Shown here one piece after another: positions 1 to 7,251 of a stretch of DNA of 10,346 bases. The DNA lies in the NCBI GenBank assembly GCA_029267795.1, contig JAJUHR010000037.1, positions 1 through 10,346 of the forward strand, read 5' to 3'. The notes below the pieces were generated by a model. It made no database searches and was not told the DNA's origin. It saw only the letters and a program-made list of their open reading frames with translations. How positions within the stretch are numbered: position 1 is the stretch's first letter; each line of letters begins with the position of its first letter. The position numbers and the translations under genes are program-made. Origin of the DNA: Planctomycetota bacterium. GTDB lineage: Bacteria; Planctomycetota; Phycisphaerae; Phycisphaerales; Phycisphaeraceae.

Positions 1-252
1 CGCAGCATACCGCCAAAACGCCTTGGCGTACTCCAGGCCGATGTAGTTCACCAGCGGGGTCTGTGCCGCCTGACGGACGAGGAACGTGCCCTTGCCCGAA
101 CCGATCTCCAGCTCCAACGGGCGGTGCGTCCCTTCCGGGCCAAACCAAGCCTTAAGGTCGATTGGCCCGGTTCCGATCGGCGGCAACTGGTCCTGCGAAA
201 CACCTGCCTGACCGACGTCCAGCTCTTTGCCGTGCGACAACGAAAAACTCAT
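1..252 (-). CDS. trmB: tRNA (guanine-N7-)-methyltransferase, N-terminal part
   Basis: Reading leftward from the ATG at 252-250, 84 codons stay open to the window edge, so the C-terminal part of the protein is missing. TrmB transfers a methyl group from S-adenosylmethionine (SAM) to N7 of G46 in the tRNA variable loop, in the cytoplasm. The visible piece ends in the Rossmann-fold methyltransferase core: the SAM-binding loop ELEIGSGKGTF (residues 47-57) is followed by NYIGLEYAKAFW (69-80), where E74 is the acidic residue expected to contact the SAM ribose. Residues 1-45 form a variable leader, as is usual before the core in this family. No strong SD lies upstream of the ATG. The gene diverges from rplS across a 186-bp gap. 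The family call is firm from the SAM loop and the GLEY motif. The catalytic tRNA-binding half cannot be seen. Confidence 0.88.
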   Translation of the reverse strand, partial: MSFSLSHGKELDVGQAGVSQDQLPPIGTGPIDLKAWFGPEGTHRPLELEIGSGKGTFLVRQAAQTPLVNYIGLEYAKAFWRYAA

Positions 253-328
253 GTCGAACTATTCACAACTTAAGATCGAGACCGAAATTGTCGAGCAACC
301 TCTTGTTCTGGCCTATCATCGGGGGTCC

Positions 329-357
329 TTGCCGGTTTTGTACCAGTCGGCTATGGT
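329..357 (+). promoter_or_regulatory. Candidate sigma-70-type promoter for rplS
   Basis: The gap 253-438 separates the divergent trmB and rplS genes. TTGCCG (329-334) and TATGGT (352-357) are 17 bases apart, and each matches its consensus hexamer at four of six positions. The pair would start transcription near 364, about 75 bases before rplS. This comes from pattern reading only. No convincing promoter was found in the opposite direction for trmB. Confidence 0.3.
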
Positions 358-438
358 AACCGGTTTGTCCGCATCGGGAGTGGAGCGTGGGATATCGCGC
401 CCCCCTATGGTTTTTGATTGAAAGAAGCGAGGACTGCC

Positions 439-894
439 ATGAGCGACCAGATCCTACAAGCTGTCGAGAAGCACTATATGAAAGACTCCCTGCCCCAGCT
501 GTGCGTGGGCGACACGGTCGACGTGCACGTCCGCATCGTCGAGGGCAACAAGGAGCGCGTCCAGGTGTTCGGCGGTGTGATCATCCGGCTGCAAGGGGCG
601 GGTTTGACGCGCTCGATGACCGTCCGCCGGATCGTTGCGGACGAGGGCGTTGAACGCACGTTCCCCCTGCACAGTCCAAAGGTGGCGAAGATCGAGGTCA
701 AGCGTCACGGCCACACCCGACGGGCGAAGCTGTATTACCTGCGTCAGCGTCTGGGCAAGGAGCAGCGTCTGCGTGACCGCCGGCGGGGCCTGGCTCATCT
801 GATCGAGCCCGGCGCCGAGGGTCAGGATCAAGCCGCCGGTCAGGAAGCCGTGGCCAGCGAGCCCGCCACTTCCACGGCAGCGGCGGGTTCATGA
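439..894 (+). CDS. rplS: 50S ribosomal protein L19, with Ala/Glu-rich C-terminal tail
   Basis: L19 is a 50S subunit protein located at the interface with the 30S subunit. The 151-residue product carries the family core: GDTVDVHVRIVEGNKERVQ (24-42), the GGVIIRLQG strand region (45-53), and the signature GVERTFPLHSPKVAKIEV (70-87) followed by RHGHTRRAKLYYLR (89-102). The last block usually reads closer to GKVRRAKLYYLR, so His-Thr is a local variant. The ATG at 439 is chosen over the upstream in-frame TTG at 418 because AGGA (430-433) sits five bases before it and because it gives a normal L19 N-terminus. The protein is longer than the usual length of about 115 residues: about 35 residues after LGKEQRLRDRRRG form a low-complexity Ala/Glu/Gln/Ser tail. 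Its usual partner trmD is not adjacent here; the neighbours are divergent trmB and downstream lysS. Confidence 0.95.
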   Translation: MSDQILQAVEKHYMKDSLPQLCVGDTVDVHVRIVEGNKERVQVFGGVIIRLQGAGLTRSMTVRRIVADEGVERTFPLHSPKVAKIEVKRHGHTRRAKLYYLRQRLGKEQRLRDRRRGLAHLIEPGAEGQDQAAGQEAVASEPATSTAAAGS

Positions 895-978
895 CCGCGG
901 CCGCGCCCCGGGAATCATTGCCAGTCCATCGGGTCTCGGATTATGCGCCGGGCTTTGCCGCGGTAGCTGCCTCATACC

Positions 979-990
979 CACGCCGGCGTG
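979..990. repeat. 12-bp perfect palindrome in the rplS-lysS gap
   Basis: CACGCCGGCGTG reads the same on both strands. It lies in the 155-bp gap between rplS and lysS. No T-tract follows, so it is not a classic intrinsic terminator. A protein-binding site or a chance G+C-rich palindrome are both possible. The rest of the gap (895-1049) shows nothing else convincing. Confidence 0.3.
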
Positions 991-1049
991 AGTCGAGAGG
1001 CGCCGTGGGCATTTTGCGCCCTTGAAGGCCCCCGCTACGATGAACCACG

Positions 1050-2696
1050 ATGACCGACGCGACACCTTCTGAACCCGCTCGCCACGCCCACTCCAGCACG
1101 GAACCCGACCTGCTGGCGGACCGCCGCGCGAAGCTCAACCGCCTGAGGCAGGAGTTCGGGCTCGACCCATATGGGGGCCGGGTCGATGGGTTGATTACTC
1201 TTGCTGCGGCCCGTGAGCGATACGACCCTAGCAGCGATCCGAACGTCGCCGGGGCTGCGGACTCTACCGACACCGCCGATACCTCTGCGGCCGACCGGCG
1301 GCCGGTGGTCAAGGTCGCCGGCCGGGTGGTGCTGCACCGGGACATCGGCAGCCTGGTGTTCATGACGCTGCGGGACGCGACGGCGGACTTGCAGATCGGG
1401 GTGAGCAAAAAGGCCGTCGACCCCCGGGCGTTCAAGCTCGCCAAGCTCGCCGACCTGGGCGATTGGGCAGTGGTGCAGGGTCCCGTGGGCACCACCAAGA
1501 CGAAAGAGATCACCGTCTGGGCGGTGGGCGAGGGCTCGTTCACGATCGCGACGAAGACCCTGGCGCTGCCGCCTGAGAAGCACCACGGCCTGCAGGACCC
1601 CGAGCTGCGTTACCGCAAGCGCTACGTGGACCTGTACGCCAACCCGCACGTGCTGCAAACCTTCCTGAAGCGCAGCCGGATCATCCAGCGTGTGCGGGAC
1701 TTTCTCACGAACCCGCCCGCATCGCTGGGCGACCCCTACGTCGAGGTCGAGACCCCGATGATGCAACTGCTCCCCGGAGGAGCTGCGGCCCGGCCGTTCA
1801 TCACCCACCACAACGCCTTGGACCTGGACCTGTACCTTCGGGTGGCGCCGGAGCTGTACCTGAAGCGGCTGCTGGTGGGCGGGATGCCCCGCGTCTTCGA
1901 GATCAACCGCAACTTCCGCAACGAAGGGCTCTCGCAGCGCCACAACCCCGAATTCACCATGCTCGAGCTGTACCAAGCCTTCGGCGATTACGGCTCGATG
2001 ATGACGCTGACCGAGCGGCTGATCCACACGCTGGCAGTGGAGATCGGCGGGTCCGCCACGCTGCCGTTCGGCGACTGGCAAATCGACTACAGCATGCCCT
2101 TCCGACGGGCGAGCTACCACGACCTGTTCCAGGAGCACAACGGGTTTCCGGGCTCCGACCACGACCGCCTCGTCGCCCTGGCCAAACACGTGGGCATCGA
2201 CCCGCAAGGCAAGGACCACGACCTACTGCTGAACGAGGTGTGGGAAGAGACGGTCGAGGAGCGCCTGATCCAGCCCACGTTCGTGATGGACTACCCGGCG
2301 GTCATCTGCCCGCTGACCAAGACCAAGCCGGACAGGCCGGACATCGCCGAGCGGTTCGAGCTGTTCATCGCCCGCATGGAGGTGGCCAACGCGTATACCG
2401 AGCTGAACGACCCGGACGTGCAAGAGGCCAACTTCAGGCGTCAGGTGGCCGGGCTGGACCCGGAAGAGGCGGTATTCCGCACGATCGACCAGGACTTCCT
2501 CGAAGCCCTGCGTGTGGGCATGCCGCCGGCGGGCGGCCTGGGGATCGGGATCGACCGCCTGGTGATGCTGCTGACCAACTCCCGCAGCATCCGCGACGTG
2601 ATCCTGTTCCCGCTGATGCGGCCCCAGAATCAACAGCCGCCCCCCGCGCCGCTCCCGGACAAGCCCACCCAACAACGGGGCACAACCTCCGGCTAA
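1050..2696 (+). CDS. lysS: Lysine--tRNA ligase (class II LysRS)
   Basis: LysRS charges tRNA-Lys with lysine using ATP, in the cytoplasm. The 548-residue product has the class II order. An OB-fold anticodon-binding domain (about 86-170) contains VAGRVVLHRDIGSLVFMTLRD. Motif 1 is around YVEVETPMMQLLPGGA (230-245). Motif 2 includes RVFEINRNFRNEG (281-293) followed by RHNPEFTMLELYQAF. Motif 3 includes GLGIGIDRLVMLL (496-508). EVANAYTELND (444-454) matches the family's active-site segment. ATG 1050 is the first possible start, because the frame has a stop at 1041-1043; no SD is near it. Two parts exceed the usual length of about 500 residues: an Asp/Ser/Thr/Ala-rich insert (about 60-84) before the OB fold and a Pro/Gln-rich tail of about 22 residues after motif 3. 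It is probably the first gene of an operon with the Lol genes. Confidence 0.97.
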   Translation: MTDATPSEPARHAHSSTEPDLLADRRAKLNRLRQEFGLDPYGGRVDGLITLAAARERYDPSSDPNVAGAADSTDTADTSAADRRPVVKVAGRVVLHRDIGSLVFMTLRDATADLQIGVSKKAVDPRAFKLAKLADLGDWAVVQGPVGTTKTKEITVWAVGEGSFTIATKTLALPPEKHHGLQDPELRYRKRYVDLYANPHVLQTFLKRSRIIQRVRDFLTNPPASLGDPYVEVETPMMQLLPGGAAARPFITHHNALDLDLYLRVAPELYLKRLLVGGMPRVFEINRNFRNEGLSQRHNPEFTMLELYQAFGDYGSMMTLTERLIHTLAVEIGGSATLPFGDWQIDYSMPFRRASYHDLFQEHNGFPGSDHDRLVALAKHVGIDPQGKDHDLLLNEVWEETVEERLIQPTFVMDYPAVICPLTKTKPDRPDIAERFELFIARMEVANAYTELNDPDVQEANFRRQVAGLDPEEAVFRTIDQDFLEALRVGMPPAGGLGIGIDRLVMLLTNSRSIRDVILFPLMRPQNQQPPPAPLPDKPTQQRGTTSG

Positions 2697-2720
2697 CCCG
2701 CCGGCCGGGCTATTGCAGGC

Positions 2721-4196
2721 ATGTACAAGCTCCTGCTCATCCTGCGTTACCTTCGCCGCAAGCTGGCGCCGATGTTCGCCGTGCTGGCGGTCACGCTGTG
2801 CACCGCGATGCTGATCATCGTGATCAGCGTCATGGGGGGGTTTCTGCAGATGATGCGTGACGCCGCCCAGAAGCTCACCGGCGAGGTGATGGTGGGGGCG
2901 GACCTTTCCGGGTTCCCGTATTACCAGGAGCTGATCGATGAGCTGCAGCGGCTTCCGCAGGTCCACGCCGCCACCGCGTTGGTGCGGTCCTACGGCTTGG
3001 TGAACCTCAACAACCGCGTGCTGACGGTGGAGGTCCACGGGGTCGACGCCGCCGGTCTGGACGCGGTTACGGGGTACGGCGGCACGCTGCATTGGACCTC
3101 GCGAGACCTGCTGGAGCTCCTGGAGGCACAGCTACCCCCCGCGGAGGAGTTGACCCCCGGCGAAAAAGAGCGGGTCGAGGCCCGCAGGCGGTTCTATGAA
3201 CAGCTGGACCTGCGCCGGCTCGGCATGACCTTCACCCCGCCGCCGGAATGGTCCGACCGACCCGACACCCCCGGCATCGTTCTGGGTATCGAGGTCAGCC
3301 CCTGGAGCGTCCGGGACAGCCAGGGCCAATACAGCGCGCTGAACAGCTCGCTGGGCATGCAGGTCACGATGACGGTGCTGCCGCTAACCCGGCGTGGAAC
3401 GTTCCTCGAGCCGGCGGTCAGGCGGATGGCTGTGGTCAACGAGTTCAAGAGCGGGCTGTACGATATCGACGCCCACCGTGTCTACGTTTCCTTCGAGTTG
3501 CTGCAGAAGATGCTCCGCATGGACGCGGCGGAACAGGTTGACCCGGAAACCGGCAAGCCCACCGGCAAGGTCGATCCCGCCCGCGCCACGGAAGTGCTGG
3601 TGCGGGGGGTGCCGGGCGTCCCGCTGGAGGAGTTGCGCCGCCAAGTCAGCTCCGTCACCCAACAGTTCGCCGGCGATCACCTGGACTGCCCCCCCTTGTG
3701 GGTGCAAACCTGGCTAGAACGCCACGCGATGCTGCTGGGGGCTGTGGAGCGCGAAAAGCTGCTGCTGACGTTCCTGTTCGCGATCATCAGCGTCGTGGCC
3801 GTGGTGATGATCGCCGTGATCTTCTACATGATCGTGCTGGAGAAGACACGCGACATCGGTGTGCTGCGCGCCCTGGGGGCCTCGCGGTTTGGGATCGAGT
3901 CGATCTTCTTGGGGTACGGCTTGGCGATCGGGGTGATCGGGGCGGGGCTGGGCGTCGGCATCGCTGCTGTGGTGGTCTCTCACATCAACGAGATCCAGGA
4001 TTTCCTGACCGAACACTACCACTTCACCATGTGGGACCCCAAGATCTACTACTTCGACCGCATCCCCACGCGCTTCAGCCCCATGGAAGTGTCCGTCATT
4101 GCTGCGGCCGCGGTCCTTAGCGGGTTGCTCGGCTCGTTGCTGCCGGCGTATCTGGCGGGCCGGCTGAACCCCGTGGAGGCCCTGCGGTACGAGTAA
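2721..4196 (+). CDS. lolC: Lipoprotein-releasing ABC transporter permease (LolC/LolE family)
   Basis: This is an inner-membrane permease of the MacB/LolCDE superfamily. With LolD it would extract lipoproteins from the inner membrane for transfer toward the outer membrane. The 491 residues show the family layout: one membrane helix near the N-terminus (about 18-42), a large periplasmic domain (about 43-345), then three helices (about 348-373, 394-420 and 457-478). The cytoplasmic coupling segment EKTRDIGVLRALGAS (374-388) and the C-terminal LAGRLNPVEALRYE (478-491) are hallmarks. The usual length is about 400-415 residues. The extra length is mostly in the periplasmic domain, including a charged stretch (about 128-185) and a linker with DPETGKPTGKVDP (274-286). 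The gene starts 24 bases after lysS and ends 2 bases before the ATPase gene. Only one permease is present, so a homodimer is plausible. LolC and LolE cannot be told apart from sequence alone. Confidence 0.88.
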   Translation: MYKLLLILRYLRRKLAPMFAVLAVTLCTAMLIIVISVMGGFLQMMRDAAQKLTGEVMVGADLSGFPYYQELIDELQRLPQVHAATALVRSYGLVNLNNRVLTVEVHGVDAAGLDAVTGYGGTLHWTSRDLLELLEAQLPPAEELTPGEKERVEARRRFYEQLDLRRLGMTFTPPPEWSDRPDTPGIVLGIEVSPWSVRDSQGQYSALNSSLGMQVTMTVLPLTRRGTFLEPAVRRMAVVNEFKSGLYDIDAHRVYVSFELLQKMLRMDAAEQVDPETGKPTGKVDPARATEVLVRGVPGVPLEELRRQVSSVTQQFAGDHLDCPPLWVQTWLERHAMLLGAVEREKLLLTFLFAIISVVAVVMIAVIFYMIVLEKTRDIGVLRALGASRFGIESIFLGYGLAIGVIGAGLGVGIAAVVVSHINEIQDFLTEHYHFTMWDPKIYYFDRIPTRFSPMEVSVIAAAAVLSGLLGSLLPAYLAGRLNPVEALRYE

Positions 4197-4198
4197 TT

Positions 4199-4960
4199 GT
4201 GAGCAGCATGGCCCCATCCGCCCCACAACCCGTGCTGCTTACCGCCACCGACCTGTGGAAAAGCTTCCAGATGGGCGACCAAAAGGTGCAGGTGCTGCGG
4301 GGCGTGAACCTGCGGGTCCTGCGGGGCCAGTGGCTGGCGATCCTGGGGGCCTCGGGGTCGGGCAAGAGCACGCTGCTGCACCTGCTCGGCGGGCTCGACA
4401 CGCCCTCGGCTGGGACGATCCGCTTCGACAGCCAAGAGCTGGCGGCCCTGCGCGGCGGCCGGCTCGACCGGTACCGCAACCGCCACATCGGCTTCGTCTT
4501 TCAGTTCTACCACTTGCTGCCCGAACTGAACGTCCTGGAGAACGTGCTGATTTCGACGATGATCGGCCGGCCGGCCTGGGGGTGGCCCGCCGCCCGCTCT
4601 GAGGCCCGGCGTCAAGCCACCGCTTTGCTCGACCGGCTGGGGCTGTCTCACCGTCTGCACCACAAGCCCGCGAAGCTTTCCGGGGGGGAGCGCCAGCGCG
4701 TGGCGATCGCCCGGGCCCTGATCAACCAGCCCGACGTGCTGCTGGCCGATGAGCCCACCGGCAACCTCGATGAGGGCACCGGCCAGCAGATCCTCGAGGT
4801 GATCCGGGACTTCCACCGCAGCGGCCAGACCGTCGTGATGGTCACGCACGACCGCGCCATCGCTTCCGCTGCGGACGCCCGGCTGACCCTGCACGCCGGC
4901 CAGCTCGAATCGAGCCTTGAAGATTCCTCTGCCAAACCGCAAGATGCATCGAATCGGTGA
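4199..4960 (+). CDS. lolD: Lipoprotein-releasing ABC transporter ATP-binding protein (LolD-type)
   Basis: This is the cytoplasmic ATPase that powers the adjacent permease. All ABC motifs are intact in the 253 residues: Walker A GASGSGKST (50-58), Q-loop Gln102 in FVFQFYHLLPELNVLENV, signature LSGGERQR (160-167), Walker B VLLADEPT (180-187), D-loop NLD (189-191) and H-loop His217 in VMVTHD. The LLPELNVLENV segment after the Q-loop is typical of the LolD/MacB group. GTG at 4199 is taken as the start because it follows the permease stop by 2 bases, which suggests translational coupling. ATG at 4208 is an equally possible start; neither has a good SD. The last 20 or so residues, after HAGQLESS, are a polar tail beyond the usual end of the domain. 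MacB-like exporters share this architecture, but no MacA-type partner is visible here. Confidence 0.9.
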   Translation: MSSMAPSAPQPVLLTATDLWKSFQMGDQKVQVLRGVNLRVLRGQWLAILGASGSGKSTLLHLLGGLDTPSAGTIRFDSQELAALRGGRLDRYRNRHIGFVFQFYHLLPELNVLENVLISTMIGRPAWGWPAARSEARRQATALLDRLGLSHRLHHKPAKLSGGERQRVAIARALINQPDVLLADEPTGNLDEGTGQQILEVIRDFHRSGQTVVMVTHDRAIASAADARLTLHAGQLESSLEDSSAKPQDASNR

Positions 4961-4987
4961 CGCGCCCCCCCGGAAGCGGTGACGCGC
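4955..4987 (+). repeat. Short direct repeat CGGTGACGCGC x2
   Basis: The 11-base unit CGGTGACGCGC occurs at 4955-4965, spanning the lolD stop codon, and again at 4977-4987, a 22-base period. It may be a small local duplication at the 3' end of lolD. No function can be assigned. Confidence 0.4.
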
Positions 4988-5082
4988 GATGAACGCGACG
5001 GCTGGCACGCCACCGAGCCAACCAACTGAGCCGCCGCCGGTTGATCCGCCGCTGAATCCCCATTCACCTTGGAGCCACCCCC

Positions 5083-6603
5083 GTGTCCCCAAACAGCAAC
5101 AACCCCACCGCAGACGTCGGACTGATCGGCCTGGCCGTCATGGGCCAGAACCTGGTGTTGAATATGGCGGACCACGGCTTCCGCGTGGCGGTGTACAACC
5201 GCACCACCGAGACCATGCAGCGGTTTATCGCTGAGAACCCCGACACACCCGGTGGCTTGGTCGGCTGCACGAGCCTGCAGGAGTTGATCGCCGCGATCAA
5301 GCGCCCCCGACGGATCGTGATCCTCGTCAAGGCCGGCCCCGCGGTGGACGATCTGCTCAACCAGCTGGCCCCGCTGCTGGAGCAGGGCGACATCGTAGTG
5401 GACGGCGGCAACTCGTTGTGGACGGACACGATCCGCCGGGAGAAGGACTACGCCGCCAAGGGTTTGTACTTCGTCGGCTCGGGCGTCTCCGGCGGGGAGA
5501 CGGGGGCCCGCTTTGGCCCGTCGCTGATGCCCGGTGGCTCGCCCGAGGCCTGGAAACAGCTCAAGCCCATCTGGACCGCCATCGCCGCCAAGGTCGACGC
5601 CCGCACCGGCAAGCCCCTGACCGGGGCCGCCCCGGGCAAGCCGATCAAGGGCGGCGTCCCGTGCACCGACTACATCGGTGCCGACGGCGCGGGCCACTAC
5701 GTCAAGATGGTCCACAACAGCATCGAATACGGCGACATGCAGCTGATCTGCGAAGCCTACTTCTTGATGAAGCGGCTGCTGGGCTTGAAACCCGACCAGA
5801 TGGCTAAGGTCTTCGGCCAGTGGAACACTGGCGATCTGGATTCGTTCCTGATCGAGATCACCGCCGAGGTGCTCGCGCAGAAAGACCCGGCCCACCCGCG
5901 CAAGTTCCTGGTCGATTCGATCCTCGACGCGGCCGGCCAAAAAGGCACCGGCAGGTGGACCTCCGAAAACGCCTTGGACCTGGGCATCCCGCTGGACACG
6001 CTGACGCTGGCGGTGTTCGCGCGGTGCATGAGCGCGCTGAAGGACGAGCGCGTCGCGGCGAGCAAGCTGATCAAGGGGCCGCGGTACCGGTACAGAGGCT
6101 CGCAGGCCGCGTTGATCGCCGCGATCCGCGACGCGCTGTACTGCTCCAAGCTCTGCTGTTACGCCCAGGGTTTCGCCCTGATGGCCGCGGCGCAGAAGGA
6201 ATACCACTGGAAGCTCGATTTCGCGTCGATCGCGATGATCTGGCGTGGTGGGTGCATCATCCGGGCCCGGTTCCTACAGAAGATCGCCGACGCGTTCGAG
6301 CGGAAGCGCGACCTGCCCAACCTGGTCCTAGACCCCTACTTCAAGAAGCAGATCAAGAAGGGCGAGGCCAACTGGCGCAAGGTCGTCAGCTTGGCGGCGC
6401 AGGCCGGGGTGCCGTGCCCGGGGTTCATGTCCGCCCTGGCGTACTACGACAGCTACCGCACCGCGCAGCTGCCGGCGAACCTGTTGCAGGGGCAGCGCGA
6501 CTACTTCGGCGCTCACACCTACGAGCGCGTGGGCAAGCCCCGCGGCCAGTTCTTCCACACCGACTGGTCCAGCCCGCAGCGGTTGGAAACGCGGACGAAG
6601 TAG
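5083..6603 (+). CDS. gnd: 6-phosphogluconate dehydrogenase, decarboxylating
   Basis: This enzyme oxidatively decarboxylates 6-phosphogluconate to ribulose 5-phosphate, producing NADPH, in the oxidative pentose phosphate pathway. The Rossmann NADP site is VGLIGLAVMGQNL (12-24), with NRT (39-41) for the NADP phosphate. The substrate and catalytic segment is GHYVKMVHNSIEYGDMQ (204-220), with K208 as the expected catalytic base and E215 as the acid. The dimer-exchange C-terminus RDYFGAHTYERVG (472-484) and FHTDW (491-495) is intact. The start is GTG at 5083, chosen because GGAG (5071-5074) sits eight bases upstream and the Rossmann fold begins at residue 12. The length of 506 exceeds the usual 470-480, mainly through a Gly/Pro/Lys-rich insert (about 172-192) just before the substrate segment. 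Serine 213 replaces the glycine usual in HNGIEYGDM. The gene converges on manA with the RAYT element between them. Confidence 0.96.
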   Translation: MSPNSNNPTADVGLIGLAVMGQNLVLNMADHGFRVAVYNRTTETMQRFIAENPDTPGGLVGCTSLQELIAAIKRPRRIVILVKAGPAVDDLLNQLAPLLEQGDIVVDGGNSLWTDTIRREKDYAAKGLYFVGSGVSGGETGARFGPSLMPGGSPEAWKQLKPIWTAIAAKVDARTGKPLTGAAPGKPIKGGVPCTDYIGADGAGHYVKMVHNSIEYGDMQLICEAYFLMKRLLGLKPDQMAKVFGQWNTGDLDSFLIEITAEVLAQKDPAHPRKFLVDSILDAAGQKGTGRWTSENALDLGIPLDTLTLAVFARCMSALKDERVAASKLIKGPRYRYRGSQAALIAAIRDALYCSKLCCYAQGFALMAAAQKEYHWKLDFASIAMIWRGGCIIRARFLQKIADAFERKRDLPNLVLDPYFKKQIKKGEANWRKVVSLAAQAGVPCPGFMSALAYYDSYRTAQLPANLLQGQRDYFGAHTYERVGKPRGQFFHTDWSSPQRLETRTK

Positions 6604-6637
6604 CCACGCAACCCCACGAATCCAGAATTACTCGGGT

Positions 6638-6672
6638 TGGGTGCCACACAGCAGGGCGCAGCCTGCTGTGTG
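6638..6672 (+). repeat. Left REP-like hairpin
   Basis: CACACAGCAGG (6645-6655) and CCTGCTGTGTG (6662-6672) form a perfect 11-bp stem with a 6-base loop. The flank TGGGTGC (6638-6644) is outside the stem but shared with the right copy, in the position where canonical REPs carry the guide bases read by RAYT. The hairpin begins 41 bases past the gnd stop, so it could also define the 3' end of gnd mRNA. No T-tract follows. Confidence 0.8.
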
Positions 6673-6700
6673 CCTCGGCTGCCTCGGATACCATGTCCCC

Positions 6701-7251
6701 ATGCTCCCATACCGTCGCCGACTTCGACGGATCAACACATACGGTCACGCCCGTTACCTGACCTGTTTGTGTTACCGACGGCTGCCATTGTTCAACAACG
6801 ATCGAATCAAGGGTGCGTTCGTCGAACACTTGGATTTTGTTCGACGTTACACATCTTTTGAACTATACGCCTGGGTGATCATGCCGGAGCATTTTCATCT
6901 GCTTGTTCTTCTTCACCCACCGACCACGATCACCGGCTTGTTGCGTCGGTTGAAGTCCCCCTTCGCGCGAAGAGTCATTGAGCGTTGGCGCAAACTGGAC
7001 GCCCGCGTTCTGCTTCGCCTTAGGGACCCGCGTGGGCACGTCAGGTTCTGGCAGCCCAGAGGCGGATACGATCGAAACATCGTGACCGACCATGAACTTG
7101 CAGAAAAATACACTACATCCACGCAAATCCTGTGCAACGTGGGCTAGTCGAGAGTCCAGCAAATTGGAAGTGGTCGTCTGCTGGAAGCTACGCACACCCA
7201 AGTACTGCCCGGTTGCAGGTGGACCGTGTAACCATCAGGCAACAGTTATGA
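6701..7251 (+). pseudogene. REP-associated tyrosine transposase (Y1/HUH, IS200-like), frameshifted
   Basis: RAYTs are single-strand DNA nucleases that act on REP hairpins. From ATG 6701 the frame gives a leader with YGHARYLTCLCYRR (14-27), then AWVIMPEHFHLLV (57-69), where H64 and H66 form the metal-binding HUH pair, then FWQPRGGYDRNI (117-128). After Lys136 the frame runs off into ten unrelated residues and a stop at 7145-7147. In the -1 frame the family sequence continues unbroken from 7108: IHYIHANPVQRGLVE, then PANWKWSSAGSY, ending at TGA 7249-7251. The joined protein would be about 183 residues, normal for the family. The break lies at GAAAAAT (7103-7109); six A residues instead of five would restore the frame. 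The tyrosine of YIHANPV, the catalytic Tyr as I recall for the family, falls after the break, so the unshifted product should be inactive. An in-frame GTG at 6641 lies inside the left repeat and is a less likely start. No SD was seen. Confidence 0.82.

Noticed and set aside
227..421. 64-codon plus-strand frame across the trmB-rplS gap
   Set aside because: It begins inside trmB on the opposite strand and fills the promoter region of rplS. It has no SD and no family resemblance.
891..1025. 44-codon frame starting at ATGA overlapping the rplS stop
   Set aside because: The ATGA overlap is attractive, but the product is a short basic/Ala-rich chain with no recognisable motif, no SD of its own is evident, and any G+C-rich gap yields such frames.
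895..1049. tRNA or T-box-like leader before lysS
   Set aside because: No cloverleaf, no T-box consensus and no anti-terminator were found. Only the 12-bp palindrome at 979-990 and weak stems are present.
1035..2219. Long minus-strand open frame opposite lysS (and similar ones opposite gnd and ispG)
   Set aside because: These are antisense shadows of G+C-rich codon use. The plus-strand proteins have complete family motifs.
4989..5234. Pro-rich frame starting in the lolD-gnd gap
   Set aside because: Most of it overlaps gnd in another frame. The real start there is the GTG at 5083 with a well-placed GGAG.
6641..6700. Transposase start at GTG 6641
   Set aside because: The extra 20 residues are encoded by the REP-like hairpin itself and do not resemble the RAYT N-terminus, which fits ATG 6701.
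7099..7113. Programmed -1 frameshift of the insertion-sequence type in the transposase
   Set aside because: Not excluded, but GCA GAA AAA TAC is not a canonical slippery heptamer, no stimulatory SD or stem was seen nearby, and RAYTs are not known to me to use recoding. A disrupted gene is the simpler call.
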